Assembly: GCF_000385135.1 (NCBI RefSeq)
Contig: NZ_ARQM01000003.1
Coordinates: forward strand, 62,001 to 126,000
Length of the DNA stretch: 64,000 nt
Source of the DNA: Promicromonospora sukumoe 327MFSha3.1
Lineage (GTDB): Bacteria > Actinomycetota > Actinomycetes > Actinomycetales > Cellulomonadaceae
Reading direction: 5' to 3'
The notes under the pieces are model-generated. The model saw only the letters and a list, made by a program, of their open reading frames with translations, searched no databases and was not told the DNA's origin. Positions 32,463 through 42,796 of the stretch are shown in pieces (the stretch's first letter is position 1; every line of letters starts with the position of its first letter). Made by a program: the position numbers and the translations under genes.

Positions 32463-33239
32463 TCAGGACCCCCGCACCGTCTGGACCGGGGCGCGGGTGC
32501 CGCTGCCGGGGGCGTCGAGCACGGGTGAGGCGCCGACGTCGGGCAGGATCGACTCGCGCTCGCCGTAGCCGCCGCGGGCCTCGTCGCGCACGACGACGCC
32601 GTCGGACAGCTCGACGACGCGGCGGCGCATCTCGTTGACGATCTCGTCGTCGTGCGTGGCCATGACCACGGTGGTGCCGGTGCGGTTGATGCGGTCCAGC
32701 AGGCGCATGATGCCGAGCGACGTGGTGGGGTCGAGGTTGCCGGTCGGCTCGTCGGCCAGCAGGATCTGCGGCCGGTTGACGATGGCGCGCGCGATCGCGG
32801 CGCGCTGCTGCTCACCGCCGGAGAGCTCGGTGGGCATCCGCTTGCCCTTGCCCGTCAGGCCGACCATCTCCAGGACCTCGGGAACGGTGTCGCGGATGAC
32901 GTGCCGCGGCTTGCCGATCACCTGCAGGGCGAACGCCACGTTCTCGTGGACGGTCTTGTTCTGCAGCAGCCGGAAGTCCTGGAACACGACGCCGAGCTGA
33001 CGGCGCAGCGTGGGCACGCGCCACCCCGAGAGGTTCGCGACGTCGCGGCCGGCCACGTAGACGCGGCCGCGGGTGGGCCGCTGCTCGCGCAGCACCAGCG
33101 ACAGGAAGGTCGACTTGCCCGACCCGGAGGCCCCCACGAGGAACACGAACTCGCCGCGCTCGACGTCCACGGAGACCTGGTCGAGGGCAGGTCGTGCGCC
33201 GCGCGCATAGACCTTCGACACGTTCTCGAACCTGATCAC
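32463..33239 (-). CDS. ftsE: Cell division ATP-binding protein FtsE
   Basis: A 258-residue ABC ATPase. Walker A is GASGSGKST (36-44), the signature [14 protein letters not shown] and Walker [13 protein letters not shown] are present, and [21 protein letters not shown] opens the domain as in FtsE. About 30 residues are added at the C-terminus ([18 protein letters not shown]...), a Gly/Pro-rich tail. The GTG start follows TAGGGT by 7 nt. Confidence 0.95.
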   Translation of the reverse strand: MIRFENVSKVYARGARPALDQVSVDVERGEFVFLVGASGSGKSTFLSLVLREQRPTRGRVYVAGRDVANLSGWRVPTLRRQLGVVFQDFRLLQNKTVHENVAFALQVIGKPRHVIRDTVPEVLEMVGLTGKGKRMPTELSGGEQQRAAIARAIVNRPQILLADEPTGNLDPTTSLGIMRLLDRINRTGTTVVMATHDDEIVNEMRRRVVELSDGVVVRDEARGGYGERESILPDVGASPVLDAPGSGTRAPVQTVRGS

Positions 33240-33246
33240 GAGCCCG

Positions 33247-33252
33247 ACCCTA
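33247..33252 (-). promoter_or_regulatory. -10 hexamer TAGGGT of ftsE operon
   Basis: Minus-strand TAGGGT lies 7 nt before the ftsE GTG. This places a leaderless promoter ahead of ftsE-ftsX-M23 and possibly smpB. Confidence 0.5.
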
Positions 33253-33437
33253 GGTCGGACATCGGCTGGCGTGTCCGGCAGACACGCCGATGGAGTTCAC
33301 CCCGGCGCACCGAGTTGCTCGCCATATCCGGTCAAAACACTCGGACGTGGCATTTTGCCGAACGGGTAGCCCGCGCCGGACCGGCGCCGATGAGTTCTGA
33401 TGGAGGAACCGACCCCCGGCGACAGGAGCGTGAGCTG

Positions 33438-34481
33438 ATGCGTGCAGTCGTGTTCGAGAAGTTCCAGACCTTCCCCAGCCTGCGGGAGGTGGACAGGCCG
33501 AGCCCCGGCCCGGGCGAGGTGCTGCTGAAGATCGCCGGCTCGGGCGCGTGCCACTCCGACGTCGCGCTCTACAAGGAGTTCGCCGAGGGGCAGCCGGGGG
33601 CGTCCGCGCCGCCCTTCGTGCTGGGCCACGAGGCGTCGGGCTGGATCGAGGAGCTCGGTCCGGGGGTCACGGGGTTCACCAAGGGCGACGCGTACCTCGT
33701 GTACGGGCCCAACGGGTGCGGGCACTGCAAGGCCTGCTCGCGCGGCCAGGACACGTACTGCGAGAACGCGGCGACCATGCCGTGGGCGGCCACCGGCATC
33801 GGGCGCGACGGCGGCATGGCGGAGTACATGGTGGCCCCCGCGCGCAACCTCGTGCCGCTGGGCGACGCCGACCCCGTGGCGGCCGCTCCTCTGGCCGACG
33901 CCGGCCTCACGCCGTACCACGCGATCAAGCTGTCGCTGCCGAAGCTGGCGGGCGGCGGAAAGTTCGCGCTGGTCGTGGGCCTGGGCGGGCTGGGGCAGGT
34001 GGCCGTGCAGATCCTGACGGCGCTGACCGGCGCCACGGTGATCGCCACCGACATGAAGCAGGACGCGATGGACCGCGCGGCGGCCGCCGGCGCCGTCACC
34101 GTGCCCGGCGGGCCGGAGCAGGTGGCGGCGATCCGCGAGCTCACCGGCGGCCGCGGCGTCGACGCCGCCTTCGACCTGGTGGGCGCCGCGCCCACGATCA
34201 GGACGGCGCAGGCGTGCCTCGCCCAGCAGGGGCGGCTCACCGTGGTCGGCATCGCCGGCGGGGTGACCGAGTGGAGCTTCTTCACCAACCCGTACGAGGC
34301 GGAGATCACCAACACCTACTGGGGCACCGTCGAGGAGCTCTACGAGGTGGTCGCGATGTACCGGGCGGGGCAGATCGTTCCCGACGTCGAGCGGTACACC
34401 CTCGACCAGTTCGACGAGGCGTACCGCAAGCTGGAGGCGGGGCAGCTGTCCGGGCGCGCGGTCATCGTGCCGCACGCCTGA
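33438..34481 (+). CDS. Zinc-dependent NAD(P) alcohol dehydrogenase
   Basis: A 347-residue medium-chain dehydrogenase. Catalytic zinc ligands are Cys38 (GACHSDV), His64 and Glu65 (GHEASG). The structural zinc has Cys94, Cys97, Cys100 and Cys108 (CGHCKAC...C). The Rossmann motif VGLGGLGQVAVQ binds the cofactor, and the Asp in VIATDMK suggests NAD over NADP. It resembles the actinobacterial NDMA-insensitive, AdhP-like enzymes. AGGAGCG precedes the ATG. It is divergent from ftsE. Confidence 0.92.
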   Translation: MRAVVFEKFQTFPSLREVDRPSPGPGEVLLKIAGSGACHSDVALYKEFAEGQPGASAPPFVLGHEASGWIEELGPGVTGFTKGDAYLVYGPNGCGHCKACSRGQDTYCENAATMPWAATGIGRDGGMAEYMVAPARNLVPLGDADPVAAAPLADAGLTPYHAIKLSLPKLAGGGKFALVVGLGGLGQVAVQILTALTGATVIATDMKQDAMDRAAAAGAVTVPGGPEQVAAIRELTGGRGVDAAFDLVGAAPTIRTAQACLAQQGRLTVVGIAGGVTEWSFFTNPYEAEITNTYWGTVEELYEVVAMYRAGQIVPDVERYTLDQFDEAYRKLEAGQLSGRAVIVPHA

Positions 34482-34491
34482 CCGGGCGCGG

Positions 34492-34537
34492 GCGGCCGTC
34501 CGGGCGCGGCCGTCCGGGCACGGGCGGCCGTCCGGGG
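34492..34537. repeat. Three copies of a 14-bp GC repeat between adh and prfB
   Basis: GCGGCCGTCCGGGC-type units at 34492-34505, 34506-34519 and 34524-34537 fill the 56-bp gap between two convergent genes. Each unit contains the self-complementary GCGGCCG/CCGG core, so the array may act as a terminator. Confidence 0.6.
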
Positions 34538-35647
34538 TCAGTTCCCCGAGCCGCCGCGGCGCCAGCGGATGCCGGCCTCGATGAAGTCGTCGATGGCGCC
34601 GTCGAACACGGCCTGCGGGTTGCCCGACTCGTGCTCGGTGCGCAGGTCCTTGACCATCTGGTACGGCTGCAGCACGTAGGACCGCATCTGGTCGCCCCAG
34701 CTGGCCTTGATGTCGCCGGCCATCTCCTTCTTCTTCGCGGCCTCCTCCGCCTTGCGGAGCAGCAGCAGGCGCGACTGGAGCACGCGGTAGGCGGCCGCGC
34801 GGTTCTGGATCTGCGACTTCTCGTTCTGCATCGCGACGACGACACCCGTGGGGATGTGCGTCATGCGGACCGCGGAGTCCGTCGTGTTGACGGACTGACC
34901 ACCCGGGCCCGAGGAGCGGTACACGTCGATCTTGAGCTCGGAGTCCGGGATCTCGATGTGGTCCGTCTGCTCGATGAGCGGGATCACCTCGACCGCCGCG
35001 AACGACGTCTGCCGGCGGCCCTGGTTGTCGAACGGCGAGATGCGCACCAGGCGGTGCGTGCCCGCCTCGACCGACAGGTTGCCGAACGCGTAGGGCACGT
35101 TGACCTCGAAGGTCGCGGACTTGAGACCCGCCTCCTCGGCGTAGGACGTGTCGCCCACCTTGGTCGGGTAGCCGTGCCGCTCGGCCCAGCGCAGGTACAT
35201 GCGCATCAGCATCTCGGCGAAGTCGGCGGCGTCCACGCCACCGGCGCCCGCGCGGATCGTCACGACCGCCTCGCGGGAGTCGTACTCGCCGTTGAGCAGC
35301 GTGCGGACCTCGAGGGCGGCGAGGTCCTTGCGGATCTTCTCGACCTCCTCCTCGGCCTCGGTCAGCGAGTCGGCGTCCTCCATCTCCTGGCCGAGCTCCA
35401 CGAGGGTCTCGACGTCGTCGATGCGGGCGGCCAGCTTCTCCACCCGGCTCAGCTCGGCCTGTGCGGCCGACAGCGCGGAGGTGACCTTCTGGCCCTCCTC
35501 CGGGTCGTCCCACAGGTTGGGCGCCGACGCCTGCTCCGACAGCTCGGCGATCTTCGCCTCGAGCGCGGTGGGGTCGCTCACGGCCTCGATGGACTCGAGG
35601 GTCGTGCGAAGCGCCTTGATCTCTGCGGGAAAGTCGTTGGTGGCCAC
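34538..35647 (-). CDS. prfB: Peptide chain release factor 2
   Basis: Reads UGA and UAA stop codons and releases the peptide. GGQ lies in [20 protein letters not shown], and the codon-reading SPF tripeptide is in [12 protein letters not shown] set the start at the GTG at 35647 (369 residues, [13 protein letters not shown]), because TAACCT lies 8 nt upstream and family members begin at this point; a TTG nine bases earlier is less likely. There is no in-frame UGA or CTTTGA slip site near codon 25, so the autoregulatory +1 frameshift is absent. Confidence 0.95.
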   Translation of the reverse strand: MATNDFPAEIKALRTTLESIEAVSDPTALEAKIAELSEQASAPNLWDDPEEGQKVTSALSAAQAELSRVEKLAARIDDVETLVELGQEMEDADSLTEAEEEVEKIRKDLAALEVRTLLNGEYDSREAVVTIRAGAGGVDAADFAEMLMRMYLRWAERHGYPTKVGDTSYAEEAGLKSATFEVNVPYAFGNLSVEAGTHRLVRISPFDNQGRRQTSFAAVEVIPLIEQTDHIEIPDSELKIDVYRSSGPGGQSVNTTDSAVRMTHIPTGVVVAMQNEKSQIQNRAAAYRVLQSRLLLLRKAEEAAKKKEMAGDIKASWGDQMRSYVLQPYQMVKDLRTEHESGNPQAVFDGAIDDFIEAGIRWRRGGSGN

Positions 35648-35655
35648 GATGTTCA

Positions 35656-35661
35656 AGGTTA
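35656..35661 (-). promoter_or_regulatory. -10 hexamer TAACCT of prfB
   Basis: Minus-strand TAACCT, 8 nt before the preferred GTG, decides that start over the TTG it overlaps. Confidence 0.4.
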
Positions 35662-35716
35662 CCCGCGCATCCCGGTGCCCGACGCCGGAAAATCCCGCGC
35701 CGCCCTCAGGCCCGGG

Positions 35717-36124
35717 TCAGCGAGCCCCCGGCTCGGGCAGCTCACGGCCGAACATCTGCGCGGTCGCGCGGGCGCTGGGCGTCCCCGCGTCCGGGTCGGC
35801 GCCGTGCTCGATCAGCACCCGGATCACGTCGGCCTCGTTCTTGAACACGGCGCCCGCGAGCGGTGCCTGGTTGTTGCCGTTGAGCCGGTTCACGTCCGCG
35901 CCGCGCTCGGCGAGACCCGCCGTCAGGGCGGCGTGCCCGTGATAGGCGGCGAGCATCAGCAGGGTGTTGTCCGCCTCGTCGGCCAGCTCGACCGGAAGGC
36001 CGGCGTCCACGAGGTCCAGGAGCACGTCCGCGCCCTGCCGGGCGAGGTCGAAGATCTGCTCGGGCTCCAGGCGCGTGCCGCCCTGCTCGTTCGCGCCCGG
36101 TCCGCCGGTGCTCTGCTCGCTCAT
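35717..36124 (-). CDS. Ankyrin-repeat protein
   Basis: A 135-residue soluble protein with an acidic N-terminus and three ankyrin repeats. The consensus G-x-T-x-L-x-x-A-A-x-x-G is seen in DEADNTLLMLAAYHGHAALTAGLAERGADVN and NNQAPLAGAVFKNEADVIRVLIEHGADPD. It is probably a small cytoplasmic protein-binding module. A GTG two codons upstream of the ATG is an alternative start. No partner can be named. Confidence 0.88.
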   Translation of the reverse strand: MSEQSTGGPGANEQGGTRLEPEQIFDLARQGADVLLDLVDAGLPVELADEADNTLLMLAAYHGHAALTAGLAERGADVNRLNGNNQAPLAGAVFKNEADVIRVLIEHGADPDAGTPSARATAQMFGRELPEPGAR

Positions 36125-36180
36125 GGCCACAACCTAACCCGGCTCGCCGAGCCGGGCCGCGGGTCGTGCTCCAGCAGTGC

Positions 36181-36657
36181 TCACCAGGCGCGGGCCGTGG
36201 ACGACGCCGACAGGGGCACCCCGCCGCCGAACGCGTCGGTGAACCAGCGCAGCAGCGGCGGCCGGGACACGGCCGCCAGGGTCACGCGCGCGGACCGCCC
36301 GTCCGGCGACGACGCCCCGGTCACCGCCACGGGCAGCCCCGGCGGGTGCTCGGCGAGGTACCGCTCGACGGCGGCACGCACCGCGGCGTCGGACAGCGTG
36401 AGCGGGGCGCCCTCGGCCGGTGCCGCGCCGCCCGTGTAGAAGGCGTCCGGGGACATCGCGTCCGCGGCGTCGGCGGCGGCGAGGTCCGCGACGTCGTACA
36501 GGGCCTTGCGGTCCAGGTGCACCACGCTCGCCGAGGCGACGACCGCGACGAGCATCAGCGCGAACGCGACGAAGGCCGAGGTCAGGAGCATGATGCGGCC
36601 GCTCTCGGGGTCCTCGGGGTCGCGTCGGCAGGCGTCGAGGAGGTCCGCGGGGGTCAT
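36181..36657 (-). CDS. TadG-like (Rv3654c-type) pilus-assembly protein
   Basis: A 158-residue protein. After about 27 residues comes ESGRIMLLTSAFVAFALMLVAVVASASVVHLDRKALYDVADLAAADAADA, the hydrophobic segment and Leu-Asp-Arg-Lys pattern of actinobacterial TadG/Rv3654c proteins. The remainder is predicted to be extracytoplasmic. In related tad loci this gene directly follows the tadE genes. Here a xylanase gene on the other strand separates them. The ATG at 36657 was chosen because the TadG-type lead begins there. Confidence 0.75.
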   Translation of the reverse strand: MTPADLLDACRRDPEDPESGRIMLLTSAFVAFALMLVAVVASASVVHLDRKALYDVADLAAADAADAMSPDAFYTGGAAPAEGAPLTLSDAAVRAAVERYLAEHPPGLPVAVTGASSPDGRSARVTLAAVSRPPLLRWFTDAFGGGVPLSASSTARAW

Positions 36658-36818
36658 CCGCTCATTGTGTCGTCGGACGTGGGGCACGGCTCGGCAAGGG
36701 TGTGGACAACTGCCCTGCGAGGGCGGGGACGACGCCGGGAACGGCCGGTCGGCGAGCGCGCGGGCGACGCCGGGAGCGGCTGGTCGGCGCCCTGCCGGGA
36801 CCTTGGCGGCGATCTGAT

Positions 36819-36866
36819 CGTTTAGATTCGTCCGATCTTCGAAAACGTTTAGCGAAACCCTTGACA
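36819..36866 (+). promoter_or_regulatory. Xylanase promoter region with repeated CGTTTAG and AAACGTTT palindrome
   Basis: CGTTTAG occurs at 36819-36825 and 36846-36852, the second within AAACGTTT (36843-36850), a LacI-type operator core. TTGACA (36861-36866) is a good -35 element. A -10 at standard spacing is not obvious: TAGAAA at 36880 is only 13 bp away. The arrangement suggests sugar-responsive repression of the xylanase gene. Confidence 0.45.
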
Positions 36867-36882
36867 CCTGGTGGGGGCGTAG

Positions 36883-38262
<1,380 letters not shown>

Positions 38263-38299
38263 CGCTCGACCGCCCGACGGGCTGACCCTGGCCCGGACG

Positions 38300-38345
38300 C
38301 GGCCACTCGGCCGTTCGGCCGGTTGGCCGCTCGGCCGAGTGGCCG
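38300..38345. terminator. Hairpin after xylanase gene
   Basis: Perfect 12-bp arms (38300-38311, 38334-38345) enclose a loop made of further GGCCG repeats. It lies just beyond the xylanase stop codon and probably ends its transcript. Confidence 0.6.
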
Positions 38346-38358
38346 TGCAGAACGACGG

Positions 38359-38389
38359 CGGTCCGCACCCCACGGAGGGGTGCGGACCG
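38359..38389. terminator. Second hairpin between xylanase and tadE genes
   Basis: Perfect 13-bp arms (38359-38371, 38377-38389) around a 5-nt loop. Paired with the preceding hairpin it isolates the xylanase gene from the convergent pilus operon. Confidence 0.65.
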
Positions 38390-38420
38390 TCCTCGCACCC
38401 GGGGGCCTGACGGACACTCC

Positions 38421-38918
38421 TCAGTGCCGGATCGCCGCGTACTCGTCGACCGTCCCCGTGCGCGCCGCCTCCACCGGGACGGACAGCGGCACCCAGCCCC
38501 GCACGGCCTCCGGCAGCAGGGGCAGGGGTACCTCGACACGGACGACGGCGGCCACGGAACCGCCCGGCGTCAGGCACGGGGACTGCGCGCACTCCAGGAC
38601 GAGCGTGCCCTCGCCGGGCGCGAAGCCCTGGTCGGTCAGGGCGAGGCGCACCGCGGCGTCGGCCCGGCTGGTGCCGGCGGCCGCGGACTCGGCCGTGACC
38701 AGGGCGCGGACCGCGCTCGTCGCGGCGCCCTCGGCGGCGAACGCGCCGGCCTGCACGCGCCCGAGGGTCACCACGAGGTAGACGAGCGGGATCAACAGGA
38801 TCAGCGCGACGCCGAGGAACTCGACCATCGCGGACCCCTGCTCGCGCGCGGGGTCCGCGGTGCGTGTCCGCCACGCCTGCCGCGCGCGTCGGATCATCCG
38901 GCCCCGGGGCGAAGGCAT
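38421..38918 (-). CDS. TadE-family pilus protein
   Basis: A pseudopilin-like TadE protein of about 165 residues. The prepilin-like segment EQGSAMVEFLGVALILLIPLVYLVVTLGRVQAGAFAAEGAATSAVRAL has the G-S-x-x-V-E-F cleavage/assembly motif and a single membrane helix. The downstream half contains two Cys (LVLECAQSPC), which may form a disulfide outside the cell. The start is uncertain: ATG 38918 has GGGGAG very close, and ATG 38897 would give a shorter lead. Confidence 0.8.
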   Translation of the reverse strand: MPSPRGRMIRRARQAWRTRTADPAREQGSAMVEFLGVALILLIPLVYLVVTLGRVQAGAFAAEGAATSAVRALVTAESAAAGTSRADAAVRLALTDQGFAPGEGTLVLECAQSPCLTPGGSVAAVVRVEVPLPLLPEAVRGWVPLSVPVEAARTGTVDEYAAIRH

Positions 38919-39013
38919 CTCCCCTGAGGAGGTAACGGAGACGTAGCACTGCGCGCTCAGCGTTACCCCCTCGGCCGCGCAACCGTTTCCCCGCGTGCCC
39001 CGGCGCGGCCCAC

Positions 39014-39394
39014 TCATCGCTCCACCAGGGCGTGGCCGCGCACCGTGATCGTGCCGGCAGGTCCGAGCAGACCGACCACGGGCAGCGGCGTCCGCACCGT
39101 GACCTCGGTGACCGCCACACCGTCGAGCGTGGCGGTGCCGGCGGTCACGTCGCGGGCGTAGTCGCCGGTCAGCGCACCGGCCAGGAGCGCCCGGGTGCGC
39201 GCGACACCGTCGGCCGGGCTCCGGTCGGCTCGCGCAGCCACGCGGGCGCCCTCCGCCGCCGCATCGGTCGCGAGCGACCGCACGTGGACGGCGAGCGCCA
39301 CCTGGACCACCCCGAGCAGGAGCGCCAGGACCAGCACCGACACCAGCAGGAACTCGACCGCCGCGGAGCCGTGCTCCCGCCGGCCGGTGCTCAC
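39014..39394 (-). CDS. TadE-like pilus protein
   Basis: A 126-residue protein with the HGSAAVEFLLVSVLVLALLLGVVQVALAVHVRSLATDAAAEGARVAA signature of TadE-like pseudopilins, with the conserved Glu five residues after the Gly. The GTG start overlaps the stop of the small membrane-protein gene (GTGA). It is probably a minor subunit alongside the neighbouring TadE product. Confidence 0.82.
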   Translation of the reverse strand: MSTGRREHGSAAVEFLLVSVLVLALLLGVVQVALAVHVRSLATDAAAEGARVAARADRSPADGVARTRALLAGALTGDYARDVTAGTATLDGVAVTEVTVRTPLPVVGLLGPAGTITVRGHALVER

Positions 39395-39576
39395 CCCTGG
39401 CCCGTGACGCTGCTGATCGCCTGGCGGAAGGCACCTTCGAGCAGGGGGCCGGCGACGGCCCAGAGCGCCACCACGAGGCCAGCCGTCATAAGAGTTACGA
39501 GCACCCAACCCGGCACGTCACCGCGCTCGGTCGCGTGCTCGGCGTGGTCTGTCTCGGTCCCTCGGTCGTCGCGCAT
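39391..39576 (-). CDS. Small single-span membrane protein of the tad locus (Flp-like?)
   Basis: A 61-residue protein with a charged N-terminus and one membrane helix (VPGWVLVTLMTAGLVVALWAVAGPLL). Its place between tadC and the tadE genes is where actinobacterial loci encode the Flp pilin or a small accessory protein. The usual Flp G-x-T-x-x-E-Y-A motif is replaced by GDVPGWV, with no Glu at +5, so it may be a divergent pilin or something else. The ATG at 39576 is preceded by AAGGAAG. Confidence 0.6.
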   Translation of the reverse strand: MRDDRGTETDHAEHATERGDVPGWVLVTLMTAGLVVALWAVAGPLLEGAFRQAISSVTGQG

Positions 39577-39616
39577 GGGGCTTCCTTTCGTCAACGGACT
39601 CGTTCGGCCGGTCGGG

Positions 39617-40534
39617 TCAGAGCCCGATCCGGAGCGTGGCCAGGCTGGGGAACACGGCGAAGACGACGGTGACCGGCAGGACCAGAAAGACGACCGGCAC
39701 CATCATCAGGATCTCCTTGCGGCCGCCCGCCTCCAGGAGGGCGCGACGGCCGGCCTCGCGGACGTCGCGGGCCTGCGCGCGCAGCACGTCCGCCAGCGGG
39801 GTTCCGCGCTCGAGCGCGACCACGACGCCCTCGGCGAACCGCGACAGCGGCGGCAGCCCGGACCGGTCGGCGAGCGCCGTGAGGGCAGCGGTCACGGGAG
39901 CGCCCGCGCGCACCTCGGCGACCATGCGGCGGATCTCGCCCGCCAGCTCGCCGCGGGCCGTGGACGCCACGCGTTCGAGCGCGGCGGGCGGGCTCTCCCC
40001 CGCGGCCACGGCCAGGGCGAGCAGCTCCGCGATGGTCGGCAGCTCGGCGAGGAGGCGTTCCTCGCGCCGTCGGACCCGGAGCGTGAGGGCCTGGTCGCAC
40101 GCGACGTAGCCGCAACCGCCCGTGACCACCACGAGCGCGACCAGGGGGACGACGGACGCCCCACGGGTCGCGGCGAGGAGCAGGGCGAGGCCGAGCCCGA
40201 CCGCGAGCCCCGCGACCGTCCATACGACCTGGCGGGCGCGGAAGTGGTCGACGGTCTCGGCGGAGCCGGCCCGGTCGAGCCGGCGGTGGGTCTCCTCCCG
40301 GGGCGCGCCGAACCGTTCGAGGCGCGCGCCGACGTCGTGCAGTCCGAGCAGCCGGACCACCGCCGACGTGCGGCTGGCCTCCCGCAGCAGGGTCGAGGTC
40401 GCGTCACGCGGGCGCAGGTAGGGCGCGAGCCGTTCGTCGAGGCTGATCGCGCGCGCCCGCAGGCGGGCGAGCACGATCAGCACCCCGAGCGCCACGCCGA
40501 GGCCCGCGAGCGCCCCCGCGGCCCAGCCCGTCAC
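39617..40534 (-). CDS. tadC: TadC-like type II secretion F-domain protein
   Basis: A 305-residue inner-membrane platform protein. Four membrane segments (about 5-25, 105-125, 130-150, 275-297) flank a GspF/T2SSF cytoplasmic domain (ELPTIAELLALAVAAGESPPAALERVASTARGELAGEIRRMVAEVRAGAP). The GTG overlaps the tadB stop by four bases. With TadB it anchors the pilus motor. Confidence 0.9.
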   Translation of the reverse strand: MTGWAAGALAGLGVALGVLIVLARLRARAISLDERLAPYLRPRDATSTLLREASRTSAVVRLLGLHDVGARLERFGAPREETHRRLDRAGSAETVDHFRARQVVWTVAGLAVGLGLALLLAATRGASVVPLVALVVVTGGCGYVACDQALTLRVRRREERLLAELPTIAELLALAVAAGESPPAALERVASTARGELAGEIRRMVAEVRAGAPVTAALTALADRSGLPPLSRFAEGVVVALERGTPLADVLRAQARDVREAGRRALLEAGGRKEILMMVPVVFLVLPVTVVFAVFPSLATLRIGL

Positions 40535-41388
40535 CGCAGCACCCGGCGCTCGGCGGGCAGCCGCCCGATCCGGAGCATCAGCCGGTAGGCCAGCAGTGCG
40601 CAGAGGCCCCCGCCGACGAGCACCGTGATCCCCGCGGGCGAGTCGTAGGCGGCCGCCGTCCCCGGGCGGGTGGACAGCAGGGCGAGGACGACCCAGGGCC
40701 CGGCGACCGCGACCCGGGCCCCGTTGACGGTCCAGCTCTGCCGGGCCTCGAGCTCGCCGCGCGTCGCGGCGTCCTCCCGGAGGAAGCCGCTGAGGGTGCG
40801 CAGCAGCCGGCCCAGGTCCTGGCCGCCGACCTCACGGGTCAGGCGCAGGGCCTCGACGATGCGGTCGGCCACCGGGTCGGCGAGGCGCTCCTTGAGCGCG
40901 TCGAGGGCGTCGCCGAACCGGCCGCCGGCCCGGTAGTCCTGGGCGAAGCGGCCGAACGGCTCGCGCAGCTCGACGGGGCCGCGGTGAGCAAGCTGGGCCA
41001 CGGCCTCGGGCAGGGACAGCCCGGCGCGGACGCCGGAGGCGAGGTGGTCGACCACCTCGGGCCACACCTCCCGCAGCGCCCGTCGACGGTGCCGGGCACG
41101 GGCGCGGACCAGCACCACGGGGCCGGGAGCGGCGAGCGCGGCGAAGCACACGGCGATGGCGGGCGACCTGGTGACGGCGAGCGCCACGAGCAGGGTGACG
41201 ACGCCGAGCGCCACGCACGAGCCGACGAGCATCGCGGGGGTCACGGAGGGTGCACCGGCCTGGGTGAGCAGGTCGCGGGTGCGCATCTGCCAGGTCACCC
41301 GGCCGGTGGGGCGCGGCGTCGGGGTCCAGCAGGACCACCAGACGCTGAACAGGCCCGCGCCGAGGAGCAGGCCGACGACGACGCCCAT
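40531..41388 (-). CDS. tadB: TadB-like type II secretion F-domain protein
   Basis: A 285-residue F-domain membrane protein. An N-terminal membrane segment (MGVVVGLLLGAGLFSVWW), paired helices around residues 60-90 and the T2SSF domain (EVWPEVVDHLASGVRAGLSLPEAVAQLAHRGP) are seen. The ATG shares its G-to-A junction with the tadA stop (one-base overlap). It is the partner of TadC. Confidence 0.9.
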   Translation of the reverse strand: MGVVVGLLLGAGLFSVWWSCWTPTPRPTGRVTWQMRTRDLLTQAGAPSVTPAMLVGSCVALGVVTLLVALAVTRSPAIAVCFAALAAPGPVVLVRARARHRRRALREVWPEVVDHLASGVRAGLSLPEAVAQLAHRGPVELREPFGRFAQDYRAGGRFGDALDALKERLADPVADRIVEALRLTREVGGQDLGRLLRTLSGFLREDAATRGELEARQSWTVNGARVAVAGPWVVLALLSTRPGTAAAYDSPAGITVLVGGGLCALLAYRLMLRIGRLPAERRVLR

Positions 41389-42788
41389 CAGCGGGTCGCC
41401 CAGGGGCTCGCGGCTGCCCGCGCGCCGGCGCGACCGCCCACCGCCGCACGGGCGCCCACGCCCGTTCCGGCGGCCCCGGCCCACGGGCCGGCGGCGGAGC
41501 CGCGCGGGGCACCGGTTCCCGGCCCTGCCTCCGGAGGCATCGCCCGCCGGTCGGCGAGCAGCGCCCGGACGTCGAACCCGGCGCGCTCGAACCGGTCCTC
41601 GCCGGGCGGCATGCCGTCGCCACGACGCAGGTCACCGTCGGCGTCCCGGTCGAAGATCCCGGCGGTCTCGATGCGGCCCTCCTCGACCCGTCCGGTCACC
41701 GCGACGATCTCGCGGACCTGGCGGCGCACCACGCCGTCCGCCGCCCGGGTCAGGCCGAGGTGCACCACGAGGTCCACCGCGGAGGCGACGGTGGGCACCA
41801 CGAACCGGTCGGACACGTTCTCGCCCGCCAGGAGCGGGAGCGTGGTCATCTTCGCGACCGCCTCGCGCGCGGTGTTGGCGTGCAGGGTGCACATGCCGGG
41901 CACACCGCTGTTCAGTGCGATGAGCAGGTCGAACGCCTCGGCCTCCCGCACCTCGCCGATGACCAGCCGGTCCGGGCGCATGCGCAGGGCCTCCTTGACC
42001 AGGCGCCGCAGCGGCACCTCGCCCGAGCCCTCGAGGTTGGCCGGACGGGTCTGCAGCGCGACGTGGTCGCGGACCGGCAGGCGCAGCTCCCAGACCTCCT
42101 CGGCCGAGATGACGCGCTCGGAACCGGGGATCGACCCCGCCAGGGCGTTGAGCATCGTGGTCTTGCCCGCCTGGGTCTGGCCCGAGACGAGCACGTTGAG
42201 CCCGGACCGCACGGCGGCGTCGAGGAACGTCGCGGCCTGGGCCGTGAGCGAGCCGAGCCGCACCATGTCCGCCAGCGAGCGGGCCCGCACCACGTGCTTG
42301 CGGATGTTCACGGCCCACGCGGAGCGCGTGATGTCGGGAATCACGACGTGGAGGCGCTCCCCGCCGGGCAGCCGGGCGTCCACGAAGGGGCTCGACAGGT
42401 CGAGCCGGCGTCCCGACGTCTTGAGCATCCGCTCCACGAGGTCGCGCACCTGCTCGTCGGTCAGCACCGTGCTGGTCAGCTCGGACACCCCGCGCCGCGC
42501 GACGTACACGTGGGTCGGCGCGTTGAGCCAGACCTCCTCGATCTCCGGGTCGTCGAGGTACGGCTGCAACGGGCCGAACCCGCCCACCGCGTCGGTGACG
42601 GCGCGGGCCGCGGCGTCCGGGTCCTCCAGCGGCGGCACCACGCCGACGCTCGCCCGGGTCGCGTAGTCACCCACCGCGTCCGTCACCAGGGTCGACAACC
42701 CCTCCCGATCACCGATCGGGTCCAGACCCCTGCGCCGCACCAGCTCGCGGACCTCGTGCTCGAGGATCCGCGCCCCCTCTTCGCCCAT
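41388..42788 (-). CDS. tadA: TadA/CpaF-type pilus assembly ATPase
   Basis: A 466-residue secretion ATPase. Walker A is SGQTQAGKTT (202-211), the Asp box covers the RVISAEEVWEL region, Walker B is RPDRLVIGEVR, and the His box is GMCTLHANTAREAV. The C-terminal 60 residues are an Ala/Gly/Pro-rich tail of low complexity, possibly disordered. It powers the tight-adherence pilus. There is no TadZ gene in front of it; instead a cluster of DnaA-box-like sites separates it from an aminotransferase gene. Confidence 0.93.
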   Translation of the reverse strand: MGEEGARILEHEVRELVRRRGLDPIGDREGLSTLVTDAVGDYATRASVGVVPPLEDPDAAARAVTDAVGGFGPLQPYLDDPEIEEVWLNAPTHVYVARRGVSELTSTVLTDEQVRDLVERMLKTSGRRLDLSSPFVDARLPGGERLHVVIPDITRSAWAVNIRKHVVRARSLADMVRLGSLTAQAATFLDAAVRSGLNVLVSGQTQAGKTTMLNALAGSIPGSERVISAEEVWELRLPVRDHVALQTRPANLEGSGEVPLRRLVKEALRMRPDRLVIGEVREAEAFDLLIALNSGVPGMCTLHANTAREAVAKMTTLPLLAGENVSDRFVVPTVASAVDLVVHLGLTRAADGVVRRQVREIVAVTGRVEEGRIETAGIFDRDADGDLRRGDGMPPGEDRFERAGFDVRALLADRRAMPPEAGPGTGAPRGSAAGPWAGAAGTGVGARAAVGGRAGARAAASPWATR

Positions 42789-42796
42789 GACCGGCA

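Noticed and set aside
35570-35647. Programmed +1 frameshift in prfB
   Set aside because: No in-frame TGA and no CTTTGA-type slip site occur near codon 25. The frame is continuous.
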